From Novosphingobium rosa NBRC 15208 (GTDB lineage Bacteria; Pseudomonadota; Alphaproteobacteria; Sphingomonadales; Sphingomonadaceae): 56,054 bases of DNA. Under the pieces are notes generated by a model. The model ran no database searches. It worked only from the letters and a program-made list of their open reading frames with translations, and had not been told where the DNA came from. Position numbers and translations under genes: made by a program. This document shows, piece by piece, positions 33,645-42,645 of this stretch; the first letter of the stretch is position 1, and every line of letters starts with the position of its first letter. Where the stretch lies: assembly GCF_001598555.1 (NCBI RefSeq), contig NZ_BCZE01000056.1, positions 1-56,054 on the forward strand, read 5' to 3'.

Positions 33645-34790
33645 TCACGTTTGCGGCAAAGCGCCGTTGCGGACAAGCGCCAGCAGGTTTTGGCCCTCTG
33701 CCGTCAGGAACCATTCGGCGTGGCCGATCAGAAAGCCATGCCACGCCAGATCGGCATCCTGCGCCTTGCCCAGCACGCCGTGGAAGTAATCGGCTTCGGA
33801 GAGGGCGAACTCCACATGCACCAGCGGCAGCAGGCGGGCGAGCAGGTCGCGGTCCTGTGCGGTGAGCGGGGTCACGCTGGCATAGCCGGAGAGCAGCGCC
33901 AGCGCATCTGCAGGCTCGGTGATGGCGGTTCCAGCCGGACCTAGTTCCAGCCAGCGCACCGCCACGCGTTCCAGCGCGGTGGCCAGATCGTGGAGGGCGC
34001 AGGTGCGATCCGACAGGCCGAAATCGAGGACCGTGGCCACCTCGCCCGCCGCGCTCCACAGCAGGTTGGAGGGATGCCAGTCGTTATGAGTCCAGAGTTG
34101 GGGCTGCGCGGCCAGCCGGGGCTGCAGCGTGGGCAGGCCCAGCGCGGCGAAGAGGCGCGACAGTTCGGCCTGCCAAGGCTTGTCGGCCAGATAGGCTGCC
34201 AAGGCCGGGCGTGAGGCGATATAGGCCTGCGCTAGGGCCAGAGGGTCCGGCGCGGGCAGGATGCTCAGGCTGGTGACAAGCGGCTGGACGGGGCGGGCGG
34301 GTGCGGCGAACCCCTCCGCCGCGCAGTGCAGCCGGGCCAGCGCGGCGCCTGCGGCAAAGGCATGGCCCGGCTCGATAAAGGGCGTCCATGACTGGCGATC
34401 CCGGTAAAGATCGAGCCCGCCTGCCTTGCGGTGGATTTCCCACGTCCATTCGCCCTGCGCCAGAGCGGTGGCGCCATTGTCCGCTACCAGCAGATCGGCC
34501 ACGGGTTGGCCCTTGCTCGCCAGATGGGCGATGAAGGCATGTTCCTGCGCCAATCCCTCCGGGCTGCGCAGGCGGCGGCTATGGCGTTTGAGGAACAGCG
34601 CCCCACGATCCGTCCGCGCCAGCGCCGCCGAGGAGAAGGGGCGCGGCGAATGCCACTCCAGCACCTCCAGCCGCCCGGCCTGCGGGAAGCGGGACAGCAC
34701 CGCTTCCGCCTCATCGGGCGTGATGGCGGGCCAGCTGGGGGCTTCCAGCCCGGTGCCCATGCCGTGGATCAGATGCGGATCGCCGCTCAT
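33645..34790 (-). CDS. APH-family phosphotransferase (putative vitamin/thiamine kinase)
   Basis: 381 residues of the aminoglycoside/choline-kinase fold. The catalytic loop HNDWHPSN lies at about 232-239 and the Mg motif VLDFGLSD near 252-257; an N-terminal lobe has the Lys-bearing strand GALFLKRHSRR. Thiamine, choline, homoserine and fructosamine kinases share this fold. Its ATG directly follows the receptor stop codon with no gap, and pnuC follows, so phosphorylating a vitamin that enters through PnuC is the best inference. No aminoglycoside-resistance signature was noted. Confidence 0.75.
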   Translation of the reverse strand: MSGDPHLIHGMGTGLEAPSWPAITPDEAEAVLSRFPQAGRLEVLEWHSPRPFSSAALARTDRGALFLKRHSRRLRSPEGLAQEHAFIAHLASKGQPVADLLVADNGATALAQGEWTWEIHRKAGGLDLYRDRQSWTPFIEPGHAFAAGAALARLHCAAEGFAAPARPVQPLVTSLSILPAPDPLALAQAYIASRPALAAYLADKPWQAELSRLFAALGLPTLQPRLAAQPQLWTHNDWHPSNLLWSAAGEVATVLDFGLSDRTCALHDLATALERVAVRWLELGPAGTAITEPADALALLSGYASVTPLTAQDRDLLARLLPLVHVEFALSEADYFHGVLGKAQDADLAWHGFLIGHAEWFLTAEGQNLLALVRNGALPQT

Positions 34791-37121
34791 TCAGAAGGCG
34801 CGGGCCAGAGTCACCGAAAAGGCCCGACCGCTGCCGATGTAGTAAGTCGGCGCGGACCCGGCGATCAGCGTGCCATTGGCGCCCACCGTGTCCTGCGCAT
34901 TGGGGCTGATCCCCGACACGCCCGAGAGCACATGCGGATTGGTGAGGTTGATCAGATTCACCCGCAGATCGGTGCGCTTGCCGTCGATCCAGTCGGCCAG
35001 ATGCACGCCCAGAGCGAGGTCCAGCGTGGCATAGGCCTTGATGCTCTCGTCATTCATCAAGGTGCTGTACTGCTTGCCGACATATTTCAGCGCAAAGCTG
35101 CCGAACAGCCGCTTGTCGTCATAGGTGCCGCCAAAGCCCAGCTGCACAGCGGGGGACCGCACGGCCTGCCTGCCGCGCGTGGGCAGGACATCATCACCCA
35201 CGGGGAGGTTATCGCCCAGCCGCGCATGCAGCCACTCGCCCGAGGCGTAGAAGCTGACGCCCTCCACCGGGCGCCAGTCGATCTCGGCATCGACGCCGTA
35301 AGAGGTCTGATGCCCGGCGTTGATCGTGGTGGTGATCAGAGCGCCATTGATGTTGGCCAGCGTGGAAATCTGCCGGTTGCGGAAGTTGTAATGGAACGCC
35401 GTGACCGAGGCTGACAGGTTGCGGCCCTGCCAGCGATAGCCCAGTTCCTCGCTGATCGAATATTCATTCTTCAGCGCGGTGTTGCCCTGGCTGGCGACGC
35501 CGCCGACGCCGTCATAGGTATCATACATGGTGTATTGATCGGGGGCGCGGAAGTTGGTCGTTACATTGGCGAAGAGCTGCTGGCGGTCGTCCAACTGATA
35601 ATGCACCGAGGCGCGCGGCAGGGCGGCGAAACTGTTGGTGCGCACGGCGCTCTGGTTGCCGGGCAACCAGTTGTGGCCGTTGTGCAGCAGATCGACGCCC
35701 TTGAAGCCCAGATCCACCTTCAGCTTCGGCGTGACGGCAAAGCTGTCGGCGACAAAGAAGCCCTTTGTGACGGTGATGGTGGTGATGTTTTCCAGCGCCA
35801 GCAGGCGACCGTCGGCGGTGTGGATGGCGTTGCTGTCATAGCCCCACTGGTCGAGCGGGGTGCCATTGTCGCTCAGGCTGGTGAAGCTCTGCGTGTCATG
35901 GTCGCTGCCGTAATCGAACCACAGGCCCGCCGTCAGCGTGTGGCGGCCCGCGCTGTAGGTCAGCTTGGCAACGTCACCGGTGCGGAACTGGCTGCCGATG
36001 TAATTGCCCAGCACCGTCGCCGTGCCATCGACCGCGCCGGGCAGGCTGATGGGCTGCGCCAGTTCCTGCGTGCCGAGATAATTGCCGGTGGTGGACAGCG
36101 CCGTGCCATAGGGCGCGTTGCCATAGCCATATTGCAGATAGAAGGTGCTGTCGAAGCGCAGATTGTCGGCCAGCTTCAGATGCACCGGGGCCGAGACATA
36201 CTCATTGCGGAACGGTTGGCGATAGAGCCGCCAATAGTTCGCCCCGCCCGCCGCATAGGTGGCATCGAAGCCATAGGAGCGGCCATAGCTTTGCCAGTCG
36301 GCCAGCGTGGGGTTGGCATAGGTCGAGTTGCGGGCATCGTTGAAGGAGATCGCGATGCTGGCGCGATTTTCCTCGCCCCATTCCTTCAGCAGCTTGGCGT
36401 CGATGTGCTGGCGGCGCTCGTAACCGGGGTTGCGCCAGTTGTCCGCATAGGTGTTGGAGTAGGAGACGAAGGCGCGCAACCCGCTGTTGCCGATCTGCCC
36501 GGTGTCGAAGCGCCCGAAGAAACGGCGCAGATTGTACGAGCCCAGCGTGCCATCGACCAGCGCCCCCATCTTCTGATGCGGGTCGTCAAGGCTCAGCGAC
36601 AGCAGCCCGCCCGCGCCGCTGACAATGGGCGAGTCGAGATCGACCGCGCCCTGCCCCAGCGCCACCTGCTTCACGTTCTCCGCGTCAGCAAATTGCGAGG
36701 GATAGGCGTAATAATAGCCGATGTCGTTCTGGGGGGCGCCCTCCATCAGCACGCCGATCTGATCCTGACCCAGCCCGCGCAGGGTGAGGCTGGAGCTGGT
36801 CGACAGGCCGAAGGGATCGCTCATCGAGACATTGGCGCCCGGCAGCAGGTTCACCAGCTGGAAAGCGTTGAAGGTGGGCGCCTGCTTCTCGATAAAGGCG
36901 CTGGAAACAGCGCTGATCGCCTTGGGCGCGCTCTGGTCGGGCAGTAGGCCTTCGGGATCGGGATGGCCGACGACGCGGATGGTGGCGGTGTCATGCGCCT
37001 GCTCGGCGGCATCGGGCGAAGCCTCGGCATAAGCCGCCAGAGGCAGGGCCAGCACAGCCCCCGTGGCCAGCAGGGCCAGCTTGCGGGACGCAGAGTGGAA
37101 AACAGCCGTCGATACCATCAT
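34791..37121 (-). CDS. TonB-dependent receptor of the PnuC operon
   Basis: 776 residues. Signal peptide ends near 32 (...LPLAAYA), TonB-box-like TIRVVGH at about 46-52, plug with FNAFQLVNLLPGANVSMSDPFGLSTSSSLTLRGLGQDQIGVLMEGAPQND, and a C-terminal strand ending SGRAFSVTLARAF. It has the size of vitamin/siderophore-type receptors. Directly abuts the kinase gene. The start is placed at the ATG at 37121; the upstream TTG is less likely, and the site has only weak Shine-Dalgarno (GAAAG), possibly because the leader folds over it. Substrate probably the same vitamin as PnuC. Confidence 0.85.
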   Translation of the reverse strand: MMVSTAVFHSASRKLALLATGAVLALPLAAYAEASPDAAEQAHDTATIRVVGHPDPEGLLPDQSAPKAISAVSSAFIEKQAPTFNAFQLVNLLPGANVSMSDPFGLSTSSSLTLRGLGQDQIGVLMEGAPQNDIGYYYAYPSQFADAENVKQVALGQGAVDLDSPIVSGAGGLLSLSLDDPHQKMGALVDGTLGSYNLRRFFGRFDTGQIGNSGLRAFVSYSNTYADNWRNPGYERRQHIDAKLLKEWGEENRASIAISFNDARNSTYANPTLADWQSYGRSYGFDATYAAGGANYWRLYRQPFRNEYVSAPVHLKLADNLRFDSTFYLQYGYGNAPYGTALSTTGNYLGTQELAQPISLPGAVDGTATVLGNYIGSQFRTGDVAKLTYSAGRHTLTAGLWFDYGSDHDTQSFTSLSDNGTPLDQWGYDSNAIHTADGRLLALENITTITVTKGFFVADSFAVTPKLKVDLGFKGVDLLHNGHNWLPGNQSAVRTNSFAALPRASVHYQLDDRQQLFANVTTNFRAPDQYTMYDTYDGVGGVASQGNTALKNEYSISEELGYRWQGRNLSASVTAFHYNFRNRQISTLANINGALITTTINAGHQTSYGVDAEIDWRPVEGVSFYASGEWLHARLGDNLPVGDDVLPTRGRQAVRSPAVQLGFGGTYDDKRLFGSFALKYVGKQYSTLMNDESIKAYATLDLALGVHLADWIDGKRTDLRVNLINLTNPHVLSGVSGISPNAQDTVGANGTLIAGSAPTYYIGSGRAFSVTLARAF

Positions 37122-37130
37122 CAAGTCTTT

Positions 37131-37193
37131 CTACCGGCGTGACCGGAGTGAGCGCGATGGGGCTTCCCGCCCCTTTGTCGAGCGCCCCGGTAG
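37131..37193 (-). ncRNA. Structured leader of the TonB-kinase-PnuC operon (candidate)
   Basis: On the minus strand, closing arms CTACCGG / CCGGTAG are perfect and end 10 bases before the start codon. Inside are GGCGC / GCGCT and a hairpin GGGGC-GGGAA-GCCCC. The 3' closing arm can instead pair locally as CCGG-TCACG-CCGG. It lacks the invariant CTGAGA and ACCTGATC of TPP riboswitches and does not look like cobalamin or NAD-II types. It may be a new cis-element or ordinary GC-rich folding. Confidence 0.3.
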
Positions 37194-37285
37194 GGATATG
37201 ATGCCAAATTGACAAACAAGAACCTGCATATCGACCATGCGTACAATGGCATCTGCGGCCAACCTGTTGTAGAGACGCCACCAGC

Positions 37286-37696
37286 ATGACCGCCCTTCGC
37301 GCCTTTTTCCTTCATCACCGCCGTATGGCAGCGCTGCTGATCGCGCTGACTCTGGCGATGAAGGCGCTGGTGCCAGCGGGCTTTATGCTGGGCAGCGACA
37401 CGCGCGTGCTGACGGTGCAGATCTGCGCCGATGCGCTGGGGCAGCAGATCACGCAGAAAATCGTCCTGCCGCTTAACCGATCGGGCAACCACGCCGGCGA
37501 GGATAAGGCCAAGTCGGACAGCCCTTGCCACTTCACCGCCCTTGGCCATGCCATGCTGGGCGGGGCCGATCCGGTGCTGCTGGCTGCGGCGCTGGTGTTT
37601 GTTCTGGCGCTGGGTTTTGCTCCGGTGCTGGCCCCCGCGCCGCGCCTTACCGCTTTCCTGCGCCCGCCCTTGCGCGGACCACCTGCCCTCTCCTGA
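37286..37696 (+). CDS. DUF2946 protein
   Basis: 136 residues. N-terminal hydrophobic segment (RRMAALLIALTLAMKALVPAGFMLG), a middle with Cys and His (VQICADALG; SPCHFTALGHAM), and a second hydrophobic stretch (VLLAAALVFVLALGFAPVLA), as in DUF2946 proteins linked to copper regions. It precedes the receptor and PepSY genes on the same strand. Start could also be the ATG at 37325. Divergent from the PnuC operon with about 165 bp between starts. Confidence 0.75.
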   Translation: MTALRAFFLHHRRMAALLIALTLAMKALVPAGFMLGSDTRVLTVQICADALGQQITQKIVLPLNRSGNHAGEDKAKSDSPCHFTALGHAMLGGADPVLLAAALVFVLALGFAPVLAPAPRLTAFLRPPLRGPPALS

Positions 37697-37704
37697 TCCA
37701 ACGG

Positions 37705-37727
37705 CCCGCGCTGCATGCGCGGGGTTT
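37705..37727 (+). terminator. Short hairpin after DUF2946
   Basis: CCCGCGC / GCGCGGG with a TGCAT loop followed by GTTTCGC; weak for termination, and might instead be part of the receptor leader. Confidence 0.4.
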
Positions 37728-37804
37728 CGCATCCATCGCTGCTGACACCGTTTTGCGGACAAGGGCAGCGAGCGGCATGCGCCTTGCTCAGGACAGGATG
37801 TTTC

Positions 37805-39955
37805 ATGAAGACCGCTCTTTTCGCGCTGCCCGCCATGCTGGCCGGCGCGCTCCCCGCCATGGCCGACGAGGCTGACACCACTGGAATCATCGTCACCGCC
37901 GCGCGCGGCACGGCGCTCAAGGATATGGACGTTTCCGCCAGCGTGCTGTCGGCCAGGGATGTTCAGGCCGCGCCCGCCATGGCCACCGACCAGATCGTCA
38001 ACCACATCCCCGGCATCTTTACGCTGAACCAGCCCGCCGCCGCGCTGCACCCTACCGGAGACACCTTCAGCATTCGCGGTTTCGGCACCACCACCAATGT
38101 CAACACGCTGGTCATGCTGGACGGCATGCCGATGAACGATCCCTATTTCCGCGTGGTCGACTGGAATCAGGTGGCCAAGGGCCAGATCGAGAGCATCGAG
38201 GTGATCCGGGGCGGCGGCGCCACCAGCCTGTGGGGCAATATGGCGATGGGCGGCATCGTCAACATCGTCTCGAAGCGCCCCGAGGCGGGCCATATGGATC
38301 TGGATATCAGCGCGGGCAGCTACAAGACCTATTCGGCCACCGCCAATGCCGGAATCGGCCTCGCGCCGGGCGTGGTGGCAGGGATCACCGCTTCGGACAC
38401 CACCACCGACGGCTACAACAAGACGCCCGAGGCCTATCGCAACCCCTATATGACCGCCACCAGTTCCCGGAACCTCAATCTGGGCGGCAGCCTGCATGCC
38501 GATGTCGCGCCCGACGCGCATCTCTACGTTTCGGCCCTGTGGCACAGCCTGCGCCAGACGGGACAAGTCTGGCAGGGCACCAGCAACCGCTGGGACACCT
38601 TCCGTATCAGCTTTGGCGGCGAGAAAGGCGTGGGCCCCGGCAAGCTGTCGCTGAGCGGCTGGTACGGCACGGGCGGGATGGACACCACCAATGTCAGCCA
38701 GACGCCATCGTTCAGCATCTTCAACCCTTCAGCGGGCGTGCCTTACGTGTCGCAGATCGAGCATGCCACTTACAGCAATCTGGGCGGATCGCTGGTGTGG
38801 CAGGCCAGTTTGGGCATGCTGCATGATATCAAGCTGGGCGTCGATGGCCGCACCATCACCAGCAACGATCCGGTGAATTTCTTCGGCACGTCAGGCGCCA
38901 CCGGCAATCTGCTGTCGCATGCGCGGCACCAGTTCGAGGGCGTCTTCGCCCAGGCCAGCCTCGTCCCCGGCGATGGTCCGCTCTCCATCACTTTGGGCCT
39001 GCGCGGAGACTTCTGGCAGACCGCCAACGGCAGCCTCAACGGCTTCTACCTCGGCTCACCTGTGGCGCAGAGCATCGCCAACCAGAGCTACGCCCGCTTT
39101 GACCCGCGCCTCGGCGCCAAGCTGAAGCTGGGGGCGCTCAGCCTGCGCGCGGCGGGCTACAGCAATTTCGCCGCGCCGGGGATGAACCAGATGTACCGCT
39201 CGATCATCAGCGGAACGAACTCCACCTCGGTGAACCCCGATCTGAAGCCGCAGACCAATCTGGGCGTGGAGGCAGGCTTCGATCTGGATGGATCGAAACT
39301 GGTTCCCGGGCTGACGCTCTCGGCCACCGCCTACACCAACAAGCTGAAGAACTTTATCGACTATGCCACGGTGCAATCGGGCTGCTCTGCGGCCACCAAC
39401 TATTGCGGCACCGGCCTGGCGAGCATCAACGGCGGCACGGTCAGCCAATATGTCAACGCGGGCGATGCCGTGCTGCGCGGCTTCGAGGTGCTGGGCAGCT
39501 GGTCGCAAGGCTCCCTCTCCCTGACCGGCGGCTTCACCTACACGGATGCCCACCTCACCTCGTCACGCTACACCACAGCCTCGGCGGGCGTGATCCCCGA
39601 TCCGGTGAACCAGCAGCTGGGTCAGGTGCCCGAATGGACGGCCAATGCCTCGGCGCAATGGCGGGTAACGCACCGGTTCAGCCTGAACGCCACGGTGAAA
39701 AGCTTCCCCTCCTATTGGAACAGCACCTCGCACAACCAGCGCAACGATGGCGCGACGACCCTCGATCTGGGCGCCTCGTGGCAGGTGATGAAGGGGCTGG
39801 AACTCTACGCATCGGCGCAGAACCTCACCAATGTGCGCTACCTCGATCAGGGCTACGGCGTCACCGCCACCAACGGCGCCACGGTGCGGGGGGGCGCTAT
39901 CCCCGCGCTGGGCATGCCGCTGTGGGCCACCTTCGGCCTGCGCGCCCATATCTGA
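37805..39955 (+). CDS. TonB-dependent receptor of the DUF2946-PepSY trio
   Basis: 716 residues. Short signal peptide (MKTALFALPAMLAGALPAMA), TonB box GIIVTAAR at about 27-34, plug with QIVNHIPGIFTLNQPAAALHPTGDTFSIRGFGTT and VMLDGMPMNDPYFR, then a barrel ending PLWATFGLRAHI. AGGA precedes the ATG at 37805. The neighbours, DUF2946 and a PepSY protein with a Met-rich insert, point to metal (copper) or metal-chelate uptake. Closely linked to the PepSY gene (10 nt gap). Confidence 0.88.
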   Translation: MKTALFALPAMLAGALPAMADEADTTGIIVTAARGTALKDMDVSASVLSARDVQAAPAMATDQIVNHIPGIFTLNQPAAALHPTGDTFSIRGFGTTTNVNTLVMLDGMPMNDPYFRVVDWNQVAKGQIESIEVIRGGGATSLWGNMAMGGIVNIVSKRPEAGHMDLDISAGSYKTYSATANAGIGLAPGVVAGITASDTTTDGYNKTPEAYRNPYMTATSSRNLNLGGSLHADVAPDAHLYVSALWHSLRQTGQVWQGTSNRWDTFRISFGGEKGVGPGKLSLSGWYGTGGMDTTNVSQTPSFSIFNPSAGVPYVSQIEHATYSNLGGSLVWQASLGMLHDIKLGVDGRTITSNDPVNFFGTSGATGNLLSHARHQFEGVFAQASLVPGDGPLSITLGLRGDFWQTANGSLNGFYLGSPVAQSIANQSYARFDPRLGAKLKLGALSLRAAGYSNFAAPGMNQMYRSIISGTNSTSVNPDLKPQTNLGVEAGFDLDGSKLVPGLTLSATAYTNKLKNFIDYATVQSGCSAATNYCGTGLASINGGTVSQYVNAGDAVLRGFEVLGSWSQGSLSLTGGFTYTDAHLTSSRYTTASAGVIPDPVNQQLGQVPEWTANASAQWRVTHRFSLNATVKSFPSYWNSTSHNQRNDGATTLDLGASWQVMKGLELYASAQNLTNVRYLDQGYGVTATNGATVRGGAIPALGMPLWATFGLRAHI

Positions 39956-39965
39956 GGACAATATC

Positions 39966-41393
39966 ATGACCTCAACATTTTACCGCACCGTGTGGCGCTG
40001 GCATTTCTATGCCGGACTGCTGGTGCTGCCGCTGGTGATCCTGCTTTCGCTCTCGGGCGCGCTGTTCCTGTTCAAGCCGCAGGTGGAGCGCTGGGAGGAA
40101 CGCGCCTTCCACGACCTGCCAACGCAGAATGCTGCACCGCCTTCAGCGCAAGTCGCCGCAGCATTGGCCGCCTTCCCCGGTGCTCGCCTCACCTCTTACC
40201 GCCTGCCCGAACGCAAGGGCGACGCCGCCATGCTCCACCTCGCCCTGCCTGACGGCGCCATGACCGACGCCTTCGTCAGCCCGCAAGGCAGCCTGCTGGG
40301 CACGCTGCGCCCCGACAGTCGCATCATCGCCATCGACCGCAACATCCACGGGCAACTCCTGCTGGGCAGACGCGGCAGCTGGATCGTGGAGCTGGCGGCC
40401 AGCTGGGCCATCGTGCTGATCGTCACAGGCCTCTATCTGTGGTGGCCGCGCAGGCAGGGCCTGGCGGGCACGCTCTGGCCGCGCCTCACTGCAAAGGGCC
40501 GCGTATTCTGGCGCGATCTGCATGCCGTGACAGGTTTCTGGGTCTCCGGGCTGGCGCTGGTGCTGCTGCTCACCGGACTGCCCTGGGCCGATGCATGGGG
40601 CAGCGCCTTCCTCGCCATCCGTCAGGAGATGGGCTGGATGCAAGGCACGCCCGACTGGACCATCGGCGGTCACCCCGTGGTCCTGAAGGCCCCTCGCCAT
40701 GCCGAACACGACCACGCCGCCATGATGGCAGGCATGGATATGGCCGGGATGGATATGCCGGGCATGCCGATGACGGCCATGCCCATGGAGGGCGAGGCCA
40801 TGCTCAACACCATGGTCGCCAATGCCCGCAACGCGCATCTGGCCTTCCCCGCGCTGGTGGTGCCGCCGGGCATGCCCTCTGGCGAGGGCGGCAGCGGCAA
40901 GGCGGCGCAAGGCTGGTCGGTGCGCTCCGACGCGCAGAACCGCCCCCTGCGCGTCACGCTCCATTACGATGCGCATGGCACGCTGACCTCCCGCGAGGAC
41001 ATCACCAACCGCCATCCCATCGACAGGGTGGTGGCCTATGGCGTCGCCTGGCATGAAGGACAGCTGTTCGGCTGGATCAACCAGCTGATCGGTCTGGCCA
41101 CGGCGCTGATGCTGATCACGCTGGCCATCAGCGGCGGCGTGATGTGGTGGCGGCGCCGACCGCAAGGGCAGCTTGGCGCGCCCCGCCCCGCCACCAACCC
41201 TGCGCGGATGACAGGCGTGGCGCCATGGGCGCTGATGATTCTGCTGCTGCTCTGGCTGCCGCTCTTCACCCTGTCGCTGGCGGTGCTGTTGCCCTTCGAC
41301 CGCTGGCTGCTGCCCCGCCTGCCCACCCTTTCAGGCTGGCTGGGCGCGAGCCGCGCGATCAGTTCGTCAGAACCGGCATCCGGTCGGCCATAG
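39966..41393 (+). CDS. PepSY-associated membrane protein with Met-rich insert
   Basis: 475 residues. The PepSY-TM layout is present: helix at 14-36 (FYAGLLVLPLVILLSLSGALFLF), PepSY-like domain, later helices (SWIVELAASWAIVLIVTGLYLWWPRR; FWVSGLALVLLLTGLPWADAWG) and C-terminal helices (WINQLIGLATALMLITLAISGGVMWWRRRP). Such proteins often reduce iron or copper at the inner membrane. Residues about 247-280 form a metal-binding-looking insert, HAEHDH followed by 11 Met in 28 residues (MDMAGMDMPGMPM). That strongly suggests Cu(I) binding. Last gene of the trio; overlaps the convergent downstream gene by 35 bases. Confidence 0.85.
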   Translation: MTSTFYRTVWRWHFYAGLLVLPLVILLSLSGALFLFKPQVERWEERAFHDLPTQNAAPPSAQVAAALAAFPGARLTSYRLPERKGDAAMLHLALPDGAMTDAFVSPQGSLLGTLRPDSRIIAIDRNIHGQLLLGRRGSWIVELAASWAIVLIVTGLYLWWPRRQGLAGTLWPRLTAKGRVFWRDLHAVTGFWVSGLALVLLLTGLPWADAWGSAFLAIRQEMGWMQGTPDWTIGGHPVVLKAPRHAEHDHAAMMAGMDMAGMDMPGMPMTAMPMEGEAMLNTMVANARNAHLAFPALVVPPGMPSGEGGSGKAAQGWSVRSDAQNRPLRVTLHYDAHGTLTSREDITNRHPIDRVVAYGVAWHEGQLFGWINQLIGLATALMLITLAISGGVMWWRRRPQGQLGAPRPATNPARMTGVAPWALMILLLLWLPLFTLSLAVLLPFDRWLLPRLPTLSGWLGASRAISSSEPASGRP

Positions 41394-41802
41394 CCTGCGC
41401 CACCATCAACCGGGTCGAGCACAGCGCGCAATCCAGTGCGCTGGCCGCCTCGGCGGTGCAGGTCAGGCAGGCCCGCCGCTTGAGCGAGCCATTGACCAGC
41501 CCCACCACCATGCTCTCATCCGCTGACATGCCCGTGCCCGTTTCCGCCCCCACGCGCAGAGGCCTTGCCATCGCCGCCTCGCACAAAGCCATCAGGCTGG
41601 CGAAGACCGGGGCCAGCATCGCCCCCACCTGAGGGCGCAGGGTGGCGGTCAGGCTGGGCTGCACCGGCTCGCCATTATCCCGCGCGCGGCGCCAGCAGCG
41701 CATCGCGGCCACCACCATCGCGGAGGGCACCAGCGGCGAGGTGGAGGGCTTCGGCGAGTAAAAGGGGGGCGAATAGGTTGGAGGCGAGAAAGCGGGGGGC
41801 AT
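41359..41802 (-). CDS. Hypothetical protein with CxxC pairs
   Basis: 147 residues from the ATG at 41802, chosen because GGAGGAGA precedes it; a longer frame upstream has no such site. The N-terminus is Pro/Ser-rich (MPPAFSPPTYSPPFYSPKPS), the middle helical, and a pair of Cys motifs (RACLTCTAEA ... DCALCSTR) could bind zinc. No signal peptide or membrane segment stands out. I do not recognise the family. Convergent with the PepSY gene. Confidence 0.65.
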   Translation of the reverse strand: MPPAFSPPTYSPPFYSPKPSTSPLVPSAMVVAAMRCWRRARDNGEPVQPSLTATLRPQVGAMLAPVFASLMALCEAAMARPLRVGAETGTGMSADESMVVGLVNGSLKRRACLTCTAEAASALDCALCSTRLMVAQAMADRMPVLTN

Positions 41803-41975
41803 GGGGCGTCTCCTCCTTAAGGGGCCGACCGGTCCGTGCCAGAGCGGGCGCCGAACCAGTTGTTGCGATCCATTCTCAATAACAGAGATCGGTGACAGGC
41901 GCAAGTCACGCCGCTCCGCTTTATCCCGCAAGCCCCCCAACCGGCCCAGAGCCGTGCGCCATTCGTGGCCCGCCG

Positions 41976-42413
41976 TTAGCGCGTCTCGCCAGAAGGCCGC
42001 CGCACGATCCACAAGGCGCAGGACAGCAGCAAACCGCCCACCACCATCACCACCCAGGCGCGGGGATGCGCCAGCCACCAGAACAGCGCGAAGCCCAAGG
42101 CGGCCGCCATCTTGGCATGGCGCGGAATGGCGCGATTCTTCCGCCACGCCCGGATCGGCGGACCGAAGACCGGATGCTCGACCAGCCAACGCTCCAGCCG
42201 GGGCGAGGAGCGCGCGAAACACGGCAACGCCAGCAGCATGAAATCGGTGGTCGGCAGCAAGGGCACGAACAACCCGATGATGCCGATCCCCACCAGCACC
42301 AGACCCAGCACCAGCCAGCCCACGCGCCGCGCGCCAGTGGCGGGGGGCCGCTGTGGCTCGCCATCCACCACGGGGCTTTCATCGCTGCTGCTGTTCTGGG
42401 CGATCTCTTCCAC
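41976..42413 (-). CDS. YbaN-family (DUF454) inner-membrane protein
   Basis: 145 residues. Hydrophobic core VGWLVLGLVLVGIGIIGLFVPLLPTTDFMLLALPCFARSSPRLERWLVEHP is the DUF454/YbaN signature, followed by two helices. Function unknown; YbaN is an uncharacterised E. coli inner-membrane protein. I favour the GTG at 42413 because GGAGGG is five nt upstream; a start at 42503 would add 30 poorly conserved residues. Confidence 0.8.
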   Translation of the reverse strand: MEEIAQNSSSDESPVVDGEPQRPPATGARRVGWLVLGLVLVGIGIIGLFVPLLPTTDFMLLALPCFARSSPRLERWLVEHPVFGPPIRAWRKNRAIPRHAKMAAALGFALFWWLAHPRAWVVMVVGGLLLSCALWIVRRPSGETR

Positions 42414-42645
42414 GCATTCCCTCCGGCATTGCGCATGATAGGTGGAAAGATCGCGCGGAGCCAGATACTTGCCACGCATCTTCCCTATTCGATAAACAGC
42501 CACTGACGAGGCGGTTCAGGGAACCGACAGGCCTCCCCGGCTATTTACCTACAGGTTATGTTTCTTTCCGCTTCTTGCGAAAAGACGACATCAAAAAACA
42601 AGCCGCCGGCCCATCCCCCCATGCTGGCGAGAAAGGTGCGATCCC

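Noticed and set aside
37131..37200. TPP or cobalamin riboswitch before the TonB-PnuC operon
   Set aside because: The invariant CTGAGA/ACCTGATC and the cobalamin box are absent, so I list only an unclassified structured leader.
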